Shown piece after piece: positions 36,601 through 48,440 of a stretch of 64,000 nucleotides of DNA. The translations under genes were made by a program, and so were the position numbers. Source of the DNA: Rallus limicola (Eukaryota > Chordata > Aves > Gruiformes > Rallidae); assembly GCA_022605955.1 (NCBI GenBank), contig JAKCOZ010000018.1, positions 752,001 to 816,000 of the forward strand, in the 5' to 3' direction. The stretch's first letter is position 1. Each line of letters opens with the position of its first letter. The notes beneath the pieces were generated by a model, which was given only the letters and a program-made list of their open reading frames with translations, did no database searches and was not told the DNA's origin.

Positions 36601-38039
36601 TTTCCTAAATCAGGTCTCTCTGACTGGAGGTGAGGCTCTTCCCATGTGCTTGGAGCTTCCTTGGTACCTTGAAAAAGTTACACATTATTTACAGCTTGTG
36701 TTCTTGCAGCAGTCAGACCTTGGAATGACAGGCTCTGTCATCAAGCCGGGTGATGGCTTGAGTATTACATGAATCACTGCATCCTTATGGTCCTGAGGAC
36801 TTTATATTTTTTTCTTTTTTTCTGGCTGTTCCTACAGATGCCATCTCAGAAATGACATGTCTCCCCCAGAAAAGCACATTCTTCAAGGGATCTTTAGAGC
36901 CACTCTGCTGCACTTAGGCCCCGCTGAGTTGTGTGGCTGATTATGATGCTCTGCTAAGAGTTGTTTCACAACTATGATTTTCCAATTACTTAAATCACCT
37001 GGAACTGAGAACTAAGCCAGACTTCCCTGTTATTTCTTCTTTCTATTTGTCTTGAGTGGAGCTTTTCGTCCCATTTTTGCTTCCTCCAGAGACCCCTTGT
37101 CTAATGTCCAATCTTGCCATCCAGGTGGAGATGTGCCCTTCCATTGCAGGTGGGCTTCAGTTTAACTCGAGGACATCTAGCTGCGGGTATCTACACAAGA
37201 GCTAGGTGTCTGAACTGCTGTTAAAATGACCACTGTAGGATTCTCAGGGTGCACAGACACATCAGGAAGCCAAATTGCAGTGCCACAGTCTCCAGCTTGC
37301 ACACACCCTTCCCATGCAGGCTGTATTTCTCCTGCTGAAAGCAAGCAGAGGGATGCTTCCCTTTGTACCTCCTAGAACAGCTCTTTGGGGAGCCCACAGC
37401 CAGAGGATTAGTAGAGCATCCCAAAGGTGCTGCGTATAGGCAGATGCAGCAAACACGAGCACTTCTGCCCACAAACTGACATTATAGACCCTGAGTTTCC
37501 CAGAGCTTTCAGGTGGATTTGCCCAGACCTCCACCTTGTTGCTAGGGCCTGTAGAAAACCCAACATTGAACAGAAAATATGTTGAAAGCAATTGAAAGTA
37601 AGCTGGCCAGGTAGATGAGAAGATCTAAAAGGCTTTTCAACAGCTCTTCCCCTGCATTGGGATGTCTTTACAGGCAGATCTTTGCTTCCAGACGTGGCTT
37701 AGGCAACTGATTTCAGGGTTGCAATGAACTCTTCAGAGCCACTTCTTATCCCAGAAAATGGGATCCCTTTCCTTCTCCTCCTCCTGGGCCTGGCTCTTCA
37801 ATCCTTATTATGGGCTCTGACACTGCTCAGGTTGCAGGTTCCTAGCACCATGGGCCCAAACCTGATGCCACCCATCTATCCTCTCCAACTCCATCAGCCT
37901 GGTGCAGGCTCAGGAGTAGTTTTCCCTCTCTCCATGGTATCCCACCTGATCCAAACTTCTTTCAGGAAGGGGAGACAGCTGCAGACGTGCCTTGTACAGG
38001 TCCTGGTGATAGCGAAGGCTAAGGGGGTGTGCGGTTGAG

Positions 38040-38420
38040 TAAATTCCTGTGCCAACTATAAATTGTCTTTAGCAGATAGGGAGCCCAGACTGGATAAAGA
38101 TTTAATACATAGCGGTTCAGATCATTTTGTGAAAGGGAGCCTAATTAACCGAGGAATTTCATAATTACCAGCTCTTTTATAGTATACACTTACAAAAGGC
38201 AGCTGGAAGTTGGAATTACCTATCCGGAGCAGTTCGCCATATTGTTGCTTCTGCAAGAACAATATGTTATAAACCACATACCAGTTAAGTTGTTTTAATT
38301 AACCAATTATCTATTCAAAGTCTCTTGTAGCTCTCTTTATCTCTGTTCTTTAGCTACAGTACAATATGGAAATTAGAGTAAATTAAAGCACTTTATTAGA
38401 CAAAATAGAATTAACAAAGA
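38040..38420. promoter_or_regulatory. Candidate conserved non-coding block with TAATTA cores
   Basis: The block carries several homeodomain cores: CTAATTAACC at 38141-38150, ATAATTACC near 38161, and TTTTAATTAACCAATTATC at 38294-38312. It has almost no open frames. The spacing and density exceed those of adjacent sequence. A developmental enhancer is a reasonable hypothesis, unsupported by any conservation test here. Confidence 0.3.
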
Positions 38421-40379
38421 GAATAAGAAGTTACAGCAAGCAGAATGCAGGCCACCTCGTCGTGCCTGCGACATGTCAAATGCTAGATTAACTCTAGCTG
38501 TTAAAACAGATGAAGTGTTATGAACTGAGCAGCTCAACCTGAGTTGTCCCACAGCTGTGTTACCAGTGTAAGCTGTGCCTGCGGTCTGCTGGTGGGACAG
38601 GAGGCTTCTGGAACACCACCTGGCCTCACTGCTGCCTGCAGACCATCCATGCCCTCTCCCACGTCAGACATGCACTAGAAACAGTGACCAGGACCAATGG
38701 AACTCTGGGCTGTGCAGCTCACTTGCACCAAGGGGCCTTTGAAGCCATGGCTTCTCCCCAAAGGGACCTAACATGAAAGTCTTGCACATGAGAGGACACT
38801 CCAAAAAAGACCCTGCAGATGCTGTGTGCTCTATAAACCACAGCTGGAGAATCCTCCCCATCTCTTCCCTCCACAGTTTCTGAAATAACCCTCTTACGGG
38901 AGGCGCAGGGCAAATCCCATCCTTGTCTGAGGGCACAAACACATCCTCTACCTCCAGGCACTTTGTTATTTCTTGGATGAGCTTTTAGCAGCAGGCTTGC
39001 AAGCAGTGCTTAATCCAACACCTAAAAGCAGGATGGACAGGACTGAAGAGGATTGCTTCTCTCCAGGACTTTCCTCCTGGCACAGGGTCCTTGCGGGATA
39101 ACCCAGCAGGAGCCAGGACCTGCCCCCTCCAATCTTCACCTTGCTCACAGCATGACTTTTCCATGAAAGCAGGGTTTTGCCACTGAGAACACAGTGTTTG
39201 CTGAGCAGGCAACAACTATTAACAGATAAAACCAGGCAGACTGAGGATATGATTGCCGCCAGGCTTCACGTTTGCAGGTTGTTCTCTACATCGGCATTGT
39301 TCACACACAGCAGCAGCTCCTCTCCTCGGGAATCAAGGAGAGCATTAAAAACTGAAGTCCCTTGCAAGGTTTTAACTAAGGTATGCGCTTTTAGAGAAGT
39401 ATTTAGACACAAAGAGCTGTCTTGTCACTTGGGTAAACAAGACACAACTATCAGGCTCGGTTTGGGGCTTATCAATTGGAACCAGCATGAAAGTGAGTTC
39501 TCCAGCTCCAGCTCACAGTTGCAGTGACTGGTTTCTCAAGATAAACTATGAGTGTATTCAAGTACTTTTCTCTCAAAGTGATATGAAAGTCACATTGTTG
39601 TTACTTTGCATCGTATGAGCTGGTTCCCTAAATAGGATTTCAGAGAAACAAAGTTAATGGGATGCTCGTCTTGGAAGTGATTTGCGGTGTTACCAGACAG
39701 ACTGATGACCTGCCCCTCACTGCTCCCGCCTTCCCTTGGCTTTCATGGGGATGCTTTGTGTTCCAGGGAAGAGAAGTGTTGAATGAAGCACACGGGTTTT
39801 ACTCTCTCTCACAGGCAGGGCCTGTTGTGTTCCTCTTCTTGGCAAAGGTGGCACTTGCTAATCAGAAAGTGATCGGATCCATGGGTAAAAGGTGAGGAGC
39901 TGTCCACCTGGAGCATGTCTTCTCTTAGCACGTGTCAGGGAGGGATCAAAACATGTTCTGCACTTGGACTGCTCTGGGAACATAAGAGAATGTCTCCTAC
40001 CAGTTTGGGTAAGGCAGCTCCAGCCATTTCTGACCTCTGATTAATTGTACAGCTACAAGTTATCCTGGGATGTCTGTTAATTGAAGGACCGACCAATAAT
40101 GATTTGTGCAAGGTGCAGCTCAATGACCTGCTTAACTGGAGGCCATCCTGAGCTGTCCTCAGCCATCCTTCTCTAGCCTGTTCAGGCACAGGTACCAGCC
40201 AGAGATCTCCATTTCAAAGCTGTAACAAGGTCCCCTGATGATTCTCTCCCTGCTCACGGGGATGTCACTGATGGCAGGGAGCTGGGAGCCGTGTCTGCCC
40301 CATTGCCCCTTCACCCTGCCTCACCTGCCTGCCAGACCCAAAATATCATTACAGATAAAATGGGAACACCTCTGCTGCA

Positions 40380-40540
40380 GCACTGCCCATTTATTGTTAG
40401 TCTAATTACAGACTTAACAGTCTAATCAAAATATAACAAACAGTTACTATTCCAGTTACAATAATACTAACTCTCTGAATTAAAATGGAAAAGCATAGTT
40501 AATAACACAGTCATAAAACCTCTGCTGGTATCTGTCTCAG
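40380..40540. promoter_or_regulatory. Candidate conserved non-coding block
   Basis: This AT-rich segment lies between GC-moderate flanks, with TTAGTCTAATTACAGAC near 40397 and TCTAATCAAAATATAAC near 40421. No frame and no repeat signature is present. Weak evidence. Confidence 0.2.
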
Positions 40541-43404
40541 GTTATGCTCATCCTTCTGCTGTTCTGAAGCCTGGTTCTCCTGGAGCAATGGTGTGAGTGG
40601 TAGTTTAAGGGGAAACTCAGTGCAGTAAACAAGCCCTTCTGCTGTTTCATAATATCCAGTGCTGCTTTTGGTACTGTGTTCCTTATGTTAATGTTATAGT
40701 ATAATTTTGGTTATATATATTAAGAAATCTATATAAACTTTATCTCTTCCTGCACATCTATGGCTTGCCAAATACCACAGCCAGGTAGCTTTATAAAAGA
40801 CTCTTTTAAAATTCTCTTTCATCAAAAATGAAGCTTTAAACTGGACTAGGGCTCTTCAGACACTGTAAGGATTTAATCAAGGAATAAAACATGAGGATGG
40901 CTTTATTTTCAAAATAATTTTCTTTTACAGTAACACTTTATTTACAGAGAATTGTAACACAAGGGTTTGGGGTTTTTTTTAATACTGAAATGATGTCAGG
41001 ATGATTTGTTGCAGATATCTTAATCCGATCCTTGTCCTAGCTTTTAAATGTGATCAGTACTGAGAGCTTGGGGTGTTTTTTTTTAAGGTGTGAGGACACC
41101 ATGGGAACCAGCTTTTGTCTGAAGCTCTTCTGCCTTTAGGCCTCGAGTTTCCAGCATTCCCAGATGTTCCTCAGGGACCAAGCTCAATTGATACCGGGTA
41201 ATTGTGCAATCTGAAAGGCGCTCCCTTACGCCTCAGCACACCGGCTCCTGCTTTGAATGGCTGCAAGCGAGTGTAGCTGTGGCTATGTGCTGCGCAGGAA
41301 TTCACACTGACTCCCTGGTGATGCTAGCACTATATCAAATAACGTTGCCTGGTGGCCTTCAGAGTAAGGGTTGTTATCTGCTTGGGACTACAAGAACTTT
41401 CCAGAACACCTGAGAAGTGTTAGAGAGAGCAGTGTTACCAGCTATTGCAAAGCAGAGGGGTGAGAGCTTGTTTTAATAATCTATTGCAAGCATTCATGCT
41501 ACCCAAGCATCTGCTAGCTGCCCTCAGTTTTAGGTAAAAAATAATGGACATATTCCAGGGAGAAGTGCTTGTGTGTAACTGCAGGCAATAATTAGTGGCT
41601 GGTGATTCAAGGTCCTACAAAAGGAGTGGAAAACAAACAAGCCAAAAAAAGGCATCAAAACCAAACCCACAAAAAAAACCCCAAACACTGAGGGTTTGGG
41701 GGAGGGCTGAAAACCACTCAAGTGCTTGTTCCAGGATAAATTTAACCTTCATGAAATGTATCCAGGCTGAGCTTTTCCCACCTCTAGACAGGAACCTGTC
41801 TTAACCCAGTATCTATTCTCCATGACACACCTCGCTCTGGTACCACCATGTGCTCCTGCATCTGGGAAGCACCATCAGGTTGAGCAAGCCCATTAGGCAG
41901 CAGCTCACCTCATGGTGATGTTGCCCTGATTTCCTTGGCAGCTGAAAGAGGTGGGTGTGCCTAGGGAGCCCCACCTGCTTTAGAAAGAGCTGGGTTGTGT
42001 CCTCAGTGCCTTCAGCTTCATCTCCGTGGAGTCTAACAGGAGCACGGGAGACATGTCCGATGGAGACCCCAATATCTGGCTGGGTGAATACCCACCTATC
42101 TCCATGTTTTCTCACATGTGGCACTCAATCCCCAGGTATAAGATCAGGCTGTTCCTGTGTGCCAGACACTTTAATCCTCACCTTGCGTGCTACAAAAACA
42201 TGTTCACAAGTTTTATACAAACTTTTAATAGCTGATCCAAACAGGCTGAAAGCAAGGTTTCTGAGCAAGCAGCAGGGCTTGACCAGCACTATTAAGTAGT
42301 GATTTTATCCATGTTCACACAGGTTTTGGATGAGGGAATGGAGAGTACATAGCATAAAGCAGATTTAGTTTTTACTTTTTACAGGAGGTTTAGATTAAAT
42401 AACTTTGTGGTAGCTGGTAGGATGAATTAGATAGGAGCGGGTGAGAGATAGCAGGGGGGATTAGTGGGCACTTCCAGCAATAATGTAGAGCAGGTCTAAG
42501 GTGAGAAACGTTACCCAGTAAGTTGGGGGGGGGTCTAGGGACAAAGAGAGAAGATATGAGTCTAGGGCTGGGGAAGGACTAGTCTAAAATCTCCCTCTTC
42601 TTCATGAGCAGTGGTTGTCACCATCTGTTTTGCACATCACAGTGTAATGGTAACATTTACTCCTCCACTCTGCAACTGGAAATTCTCATTTTTCTTTACT
42701 TTTTTTCCAGAGATGTGGAACAATCTGACAAAATCTTGAGTGGTAGACATACAGAATTCATTCCTGGATTTCTTCAATTCTCTTCTTTATCAGTTCCCTG
42801 CTCCCCAAGTATACCCATAAACTCTTTTTACCCTTGTGTTTCTTTGCCATTTCTATGGAGAGAGGTACTGAGACAAAACTATTTTTCCTGTACTTCTCCC
42901 TGGCACTGTTACAATCTGTACATTGAAAAAGTGTTCTCCCTCAATTTATCTTTTTGTTTTACCTTCATGCTTTGAAGAAACTTCTTTAGTCCTCTCATCA
43001 CTCAGGTTTCAGTAACCCTGCAGATGTCCACACCTTTTGCAGCACCTATCACTTTTGCTGCCCACCCTTGGCCTGGCCAGTTGGACCAGACAAGTCACTC
43101 TAATTAGCTTGCCTATTAACTACTCAAACTCATTTTGGGCTGATTAAACGTAGTTATAAGCTGCTGTCTCCTGTTGCACACATCCTCTTTGGGAAAGTCT
43201 GCCTTTCCCAAACTGTTTTTGCTTTGTCTAACATCCATGACAACAGAGCCATTTTCTGAGGAACGTGGAGATGTCCAGCAGACACTCACCTTGCCTGTGG
43301 CCTTGGGCAAGGGAACTTGCTTATGTGCTGGTTTAGCTCTTTTTTTTAAAGCACAGAAATACACCAGACAAGATCCAGACTGTGTCATGTCTGGGCCTGT
43401 TGTA

Positions 43405-44305
43405 GTGGACATGTGGTTTCATGTGGCTGGGTTCTGGTGGAGGGGGGCTGCAGGGCAGCTTCTGCAAGGAGCACCAGAAGCTCTCTGCAGCCCCACAGAG
43501 CAAACACCATCCGGCTCAAGGCCAGAGTCACTGCTGACCAAGGCTGAGCCCATCAGTGATGGTCACACTGCCTCTGGGATTCACAGTGAGGAGAAAAACC
43601 TGCCAGCAGCTGCTTTGTGCCCCAGAGAAGGGAGTGAGAAGGTGTGAGGAGCTGTGCAGGCACCAAAGCCAGGGAGGGGGAGGAGGAGGTGTCCCAGAGG
43701 AAGATGCCACAGCAGCCCCTGGAGAAACCCATGGTGGAGCAGGTGTCCCCCCACAGCCCATGGACAAGGCCCAGATCCCACCTGCAGCTTGTGGAGAGGC
43801 CCCACGCTGGAGCAGGGGGAGACAGACAGGAGATGCTGTGAACTGTTGTAGCCAGCCCCTGGCAGCACTTGCAGCCCGTGGAAAGAGACAGAGACACAGA
43901 TATGAGAGAGGGAGACCCATGCTGGAGCAGGTTTAGTGGGGCAGGGTGGGGCTTGTGACCCTGTGGGGGAGCAGGATGGAGCAGTCAGGGACAGGGAGAC
44001 TGAGAGACATTGTGATTTATGACTACACCCATAGCAGTGACCCACACTGGGGCAGCTGGGGAAGAGCTGAAGACCTGTGGGAAAGGATTCCCATTGGAGA
44101 AATTCCTGGAGGACTGTCTGCCACGGGTGGGACCCCACGGTGCAGCAGGGGAAGGGAGTGAGAATGAATGCCCTGCTCCCTGTCCCCAAGCTAAGAAGGA
44201 AAACAACTTGTGAGGAACTGACCAAACCCCCCATTCCTCTTAGCAGTGTGGTTCTACCAGTGCCCTTGACCTCTGTGTTTGCACTGTGGACCCTCTAACT
44301 CTCAT
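43405..44305 (+). mobile_element. Endogenous-retrovirus-derived element with degenerate internal repeats
   Basis: About 900 bases match, by eye, a dispersed avian LTR-retrotransposon repeat. The 5' part has GGGTTCTGGTGGAGG then GGAGCACCAGAAGCTC. The middle consists of degenerate units resembling CAGCCCGTGGAGAGG then ACCCACGCTGGAGCAGG (units near 43725, 43790, 43875, 43955, 44040, 44070 and 44105). The 3' part ends GAGGAACTGACCAAACCCCC near 44230. Units are 40 to 115 bases apart and have diverged. Long frames on both strands (up to 217 codons) arise from the stop-poor repeat and are not genes. No gag, pol or env motif is visible. Orientation is judged from family memory and is less certain than the identification. 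Confidence 0.68.
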
Positions 44306-46619
44306 CCCTCAGGTCTCCATCCAGCCTGTGATCACAGAGGTGACAGGACAGCAGGGATCCCCTGCAGAGCCTAAATGTGATTGATACTCCTGGCTGGGTC
44401 AATTTTCAGTGCAGCACATTTGCAGTTAACAGCTAGGAAATGTGATTTATTGAGGATGTCAGGAAGGTGCTAGCTCTTTTTGGCATCCAAAACCAATGTG
44501 ACTGAAGAGAAGGGTGGCCCTTGATGCCCTTGGACTTCACCTGCCCTTTCCAGAGGAGGAGGATGTAGGCCAGTGGGAGGGCAGAAAATCTGGGTGATAG
44601 AGAGTGATGAGGTTTGTAGGCAGCATTGCAGCTCGACAGCCAAGCCTTGACTTGAGTTTTCCAGCTCTCTTAGGGTGTTACTTCAGCTGGGACCGCAGGA
44701 GGCCCTCTCAAACCTTTCCACATCTGGGTATTAACGTGGGATTCCCAAAGCTCAAGTGAGTCTCATCTCCTGGGGCATGACGGGCATGACACCAGCTTCT
44801 TCCTTTGCCTGGCACTTATCTCTGCAGGCTGCCCTGACGAGCCAGAGGACAGAAGCTATTTTGGGTGGTGAAAGGCTGTCTTGACACGTTCCTGCAGAGA
44901 TCCTTCCCCAGCACCTGCTGAACCTGGGTGAGCTGTCGGAGAGAAGCCCACTAATTAGCAAAGATCCTTGTGCTGCATCCAGGAGTGGAAAGGGTGTCTC
45001 TGTGCAGCTCTGTACCCAGCAATGACAGCTTCAGCTCTGCTGCTCTGTCCTGGCTTGTTTTTATTGAAACTTTGCGTAGATGTGGAAAATGCACAATTAG
45101 AGGTTGTTACGTGATTGATTTCTGGGCGCAGGGGCCTTTCCTCCTTGCCTGGAAGGTCTGGCAGGTATTATTTAAAGAGCTAATGAATGTTAATGGGCAC
45201 ATTATTTGCAAATCTTGAAGTGGAATATTAGATCAGGGCTCCTGTGTGTCATGGTAATCAGCTTTCCCTCGCTCGCTCTGGCTCGGGGGGGAAACACCCT
45301 GCAGTTGCTTTGTTGTATGCTTTTCAGATTAATATCCTTTTTCCAATCCAGCAGCTTTTCTCTGGGTGTTTTAGTCAAAGAAGCAGATGGCTCACATGCT
45401 GGTATTTGATGCCTGACCAAAGGGATTGTCCTGCTCAAAACCACCCTGCCAGGAGCACAGGGAGAGTTTCCTGCTTTGTCTTTTCCCAAGGGGGGCAGGG
45501 GGGTGCCAAAAAGTGTTTGGCAGAAGATGAGGTTGTGCTGGCTTGCCTGCACCATGGCTGTGATGAGGGCCAAGGCAGGGACGGGCAGGCAGCATCACAG
45601 CCCATGTGAACCTGCCTCTGGATGGAGACCGGCTGTGGGAGCACTGGGGTGCAGCCACAAGAGCAGCTCCTGTGGTGGGCATCTCCCTGGGCTTCCCCAG
45701 CTGTTGCTCCAAGCCGCCTGTCATCCAGCACTTTACAGGTTGACCTCACCTTCCACTCTGCCTGCCACCCTGGTCCTTCAGCACCCCTCCATCCCTTACT
45801 CCCAGTGCGCTCCAGTGTGCCCACATCCATCCAGAGCTGTCTGCTGGACAGCGTGGGGCCAGTCCAGGCCTCTGCAGGTTGGTGGCCTGCTAGCCCTTGT
45901 CCTCTGGGGGAATGAGCTGCTGCTGAATGCTGCAGTCTTGAGCCTTCCAGCAGGAACACAAGCTGAGGTTCATCTCCCAAGGTGTTTTCTCCTGGAAACG
46001 TGGTATCTGGTGACCTCTGCCCCAGCTCAGGCAGACCCACCCAACAGCACACACGCTGTTTCAGTCAGAAAGCCAAGCTAAAACGAAAGGGAGGAACCAC
46101 AGGTGACTTTGGAGCCTTACCCAGCAGTGGATGAAGGGACAAAGCTGCCATGCAGCACCAAATCCAGCTCCACCGTGTGTCAGGAGGTGCCCAGGGGACG
46201 GTGTTGCTCCACAGCGTCCCAAGCAAGCTGCACAAGCAGCGAGTTGTGAGACTGCACAACCTCTGAGTGGTGAGAAATGGTGATTTAGCTGTGATTTAGT
46301 CTTGCTGTGTGTTGCTGCACAGGCAGAGGACCCAAGCGAGCTGAGCAGCACCTGGGAGCTGTGCTGTGGGAGGTGGCTGCTGCCCCGCAGGCATGATGCA
46401 AGTGAGCAATGGGGCAAGGCAGTATGCTGCCACGATGCATCAGCAGATTAACGATGCAAGAAGACATGCAGTGTGTTACCAGGATCCTCCACCGTGAATC
46501 GGGAGGATTTCTGCTGAAGGAGGGGGAGAGTTTTCTACCATGTGGTGTACTTGCTCTACTGCCTCCAGACTTCTCAGCACCTACCCACAGATTCTCCTTA
46601 GCTCCTTGGTGCCAACCCA

Positions 46620-46860
46620 CTTTGTATTAACAGCAATTCAAACATTAACAGCTGCTGTCCATGCTAATCAAAAAGAAGCTTAATACAAGTATGTGATTAC
46701 TGTATGAGCATTGTATAAACGCTACTTGGTTATGTCTTAAGCTAAAATAACAATATACACTTTTATCCAATCCTGATGCGTTTATAAATATATTTAAATG
46801 GATATAAATATTTATAAATAGTTTCTGTAATCTTCTGTAATTAGGCTTTAAGCTCTGTGA
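46620..46860. promoter_or_regulatory. AT-rich candidate conserved block
   Basis: The block includes CATGCTAATCAAAAAG near 46662 and an almost pure A/T segment at 46781-46820 with TTATAAATA and TTAAATGGATATAAATA words. It is free of open frames. It could be an enhancer, an origin-like or matrix-attachment AT-rich element, or simply decayed repeat DNA. Confidence 0.22.
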
Positions 46861-46896
46861 CAGGCAGCATCTGTTTGATCTGCATGCGCTCTCTGC

Positions 46897-46914
46897 GTGT
46901 GTGTGTGTGTGTGT
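46897..46914. repeat. (GT)n microsatellite
   Basis: About nine GT units following CTCTGC. Short simple repeat. Confidence 0.88.
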
Positions 46915-47680
46915 CAGGTTTCTCTAATAAAAGTGTCGGAGTCAGGAGATGCTTCTGAAAGGAGCTGATGCAACTCATTCCTTGCCTTAGGAGAAGGCAG
47001 CCCAGACCTCTACCAACCTCCCAAGTGCAGGAGGAGGAGGTGGGGGAAAAGCCAAGCAGGGAGCTGAGAGGCTGCACCCATGTCTAGAGGCTCTGGAGGG
47101 CAAGTGGGGGTGATGGAAGGACAAACAGCCCAGACACCAGTGGGGCTGATGACTCGGCTGCTGAGTTACTGTCAGCTAGAACCAGGTCTGGGAGGAAGGA
47201 CCAGGCAGCAGAGACTGGGTGGGTGGTGAAGCTGTTCATAACCCTTTTTATTTCCTCTCTGTTTTACTGGGTTGCTTCGAGCTATCTTTGTTTCATTTCA
47301 GAAGAAAAGAAAGTATCCTAATATATCGTCAAACAAACCAGCCCTTTTTGCTCTAAAAGCCTTTTGGGGATGCTCTCTACACAGAGGAAACCAGGTAGAT
47401 TTTTCTCAGGGTTATAGGTCTCTGCTCCTTCCTCGGGACCAGCTGATGTGCACAGTGGCAGCAGGGCAGAAGCATCCCTTGCTGTGCAATGCCATCAGGA
47501 GCTCCCACAGGTCCCAGAGCATCTGCTGGGTCAGAGCTGGAGGTCTGGACTGATCCATGCTTGTCCTTTTTCATCTCAGGACAGGCTGGCATGTCTCAGA
47601 TGGCTCCTGGCTATTCAAACACCACCACATAGGAACACAAAGCAAGCAGGGGGGGATGCTTAGACAATCCCATGTAAGGA

Positions 47681-48440
47681 TCAATAAGGCCAAGCGCTGG
47701 GTCCTGGACTTTGGTCACAAAACCCCCAGGCAGCGCTATAGGCCTGGGGCAGAGTGACTGGAGAGCTCCCTGGAGGAGAAGGACCTGGGGGTGTTAGTTG
47801 ATAGCCGGCTGAATGTGAGCCAGCAGTGTGCCCAGGTGGCCAAGAAGGCCAATGGCATCCTGGCCTGTATCAGGAATAGTGTGACCGGCAGCAGTAGGGA
47901 AGTGATTGTTCCATTGTGCTCAGCTCTGGTGAGGCCAGATCTTGAGAACTGTGTTCAGTTTTGGGCCCCTCACTACAGGAAGGATGTCGAGATGGTGGAG
48001 CACGTCCAGAGGAGGGTACAAAGCTGGTGTGAAGGGTCTGGAGCACAAGTCCTGTGAGGAGCGGCTGAGGGAGCTGGGGCTTTTAGGAGGCTGAGGGGAG
48101 ACCTCATCGCTCTCTACAACTACCTGCAAGGCAGTTGCAGAGATGTCAGGGTTGGTCTCGTCTCTTGGGTGACAAGCAATAGGATGAAAGGAAATGGCTT
48201 GAAATTGCATCATGGAGATTTAGGTCAGATATCAAGAAGAATTTCTGTACTGAAAGGGCTGTCAGGCACTGGAACAGGCTGCCCAGGGAGGTGGTGGAGT
48301 CACCATCCCTGGGGGGATGTAAACTGCGTGTGGATGAAGTCCTTAAGGACTTGGTCTAGAGGTGGGCTGGGCAGGGTTAGGCTGTGGTTGGACTCGATGA
48401 TCTAAAGGGTCTCTTCCAAGCTAGACAGTTCTATGATCAT
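47681..48440 (+). mobile_element. CR1 LINE 3' part, plus strand, longest classical CR1 copy
   Basis: About 760 bases run from the last fifth of ORF2 to the 3' terminus. The start reads TCAATAAGGCCAAGCGCTGG. The 3' end has GACTCGATGATCTAAAGGG and a single degenerate tail unit TTCTATGATC. The family is the classical avian CR1 type with GGAACAGGCTGCCCAGGGAG, distinct from the subfamily at 14499, 50828 and 57297. The element is 5'-truncated and cannot move by itself. Confidence 0.95.
47791..48057 (+). pseudogene. CR1 ORF2 C-terminal remnant
   Basis: This frame encodes the conserved C-terminal region of CR1 ORF2, the protein with endonuclease and reverse transcriptase that drives LINE retrotransposition. 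Recognisable words in order are [47 protein letters not shown] and VEHVQRRV. The frame is broken near 48026-48034, where two extra bases (GGTGTGAAGG) shift it. About 13 bases are also missing near 48082, where the AGCCTGGAGAAG segment of the family should lie. The catalytic reverse transcriptase core and the endonuclease are absent because the copy is 5'-truncated. Confidence 0.88.

Larger units (their letters stand above)
36601..43404. other. Single-copy non-coding sequence
   Basis: Nearly 7 kb without a recognised exon or interspersed repeat. The parts at 38040-38420 and 40380-40540 are AT-rich and motif-dense. A T run lies near 40973-40980 and a G run at 42525-42534. Frames at 41955-42299 and 42604-42975 have no recognisable domains. 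Confidence 0.5.
44306..47680. other. Single-copy non-coding sequence
   Basis: No gene is recognised. Frames at 45435-46081 overlap on both strands and have no domains. The block at 46620-46860 is very AT-rich and is followed by a GT tract at 46897-46914; both are listed separately. Confidence 0.5.

Noticed and set aside
43528..44234. Frames of up to 217 codons on both strands
   Set aside because: They lie inside the retroviral repeat with stop-poor degenerate units. Translations are low-complexity and resemble no protein.
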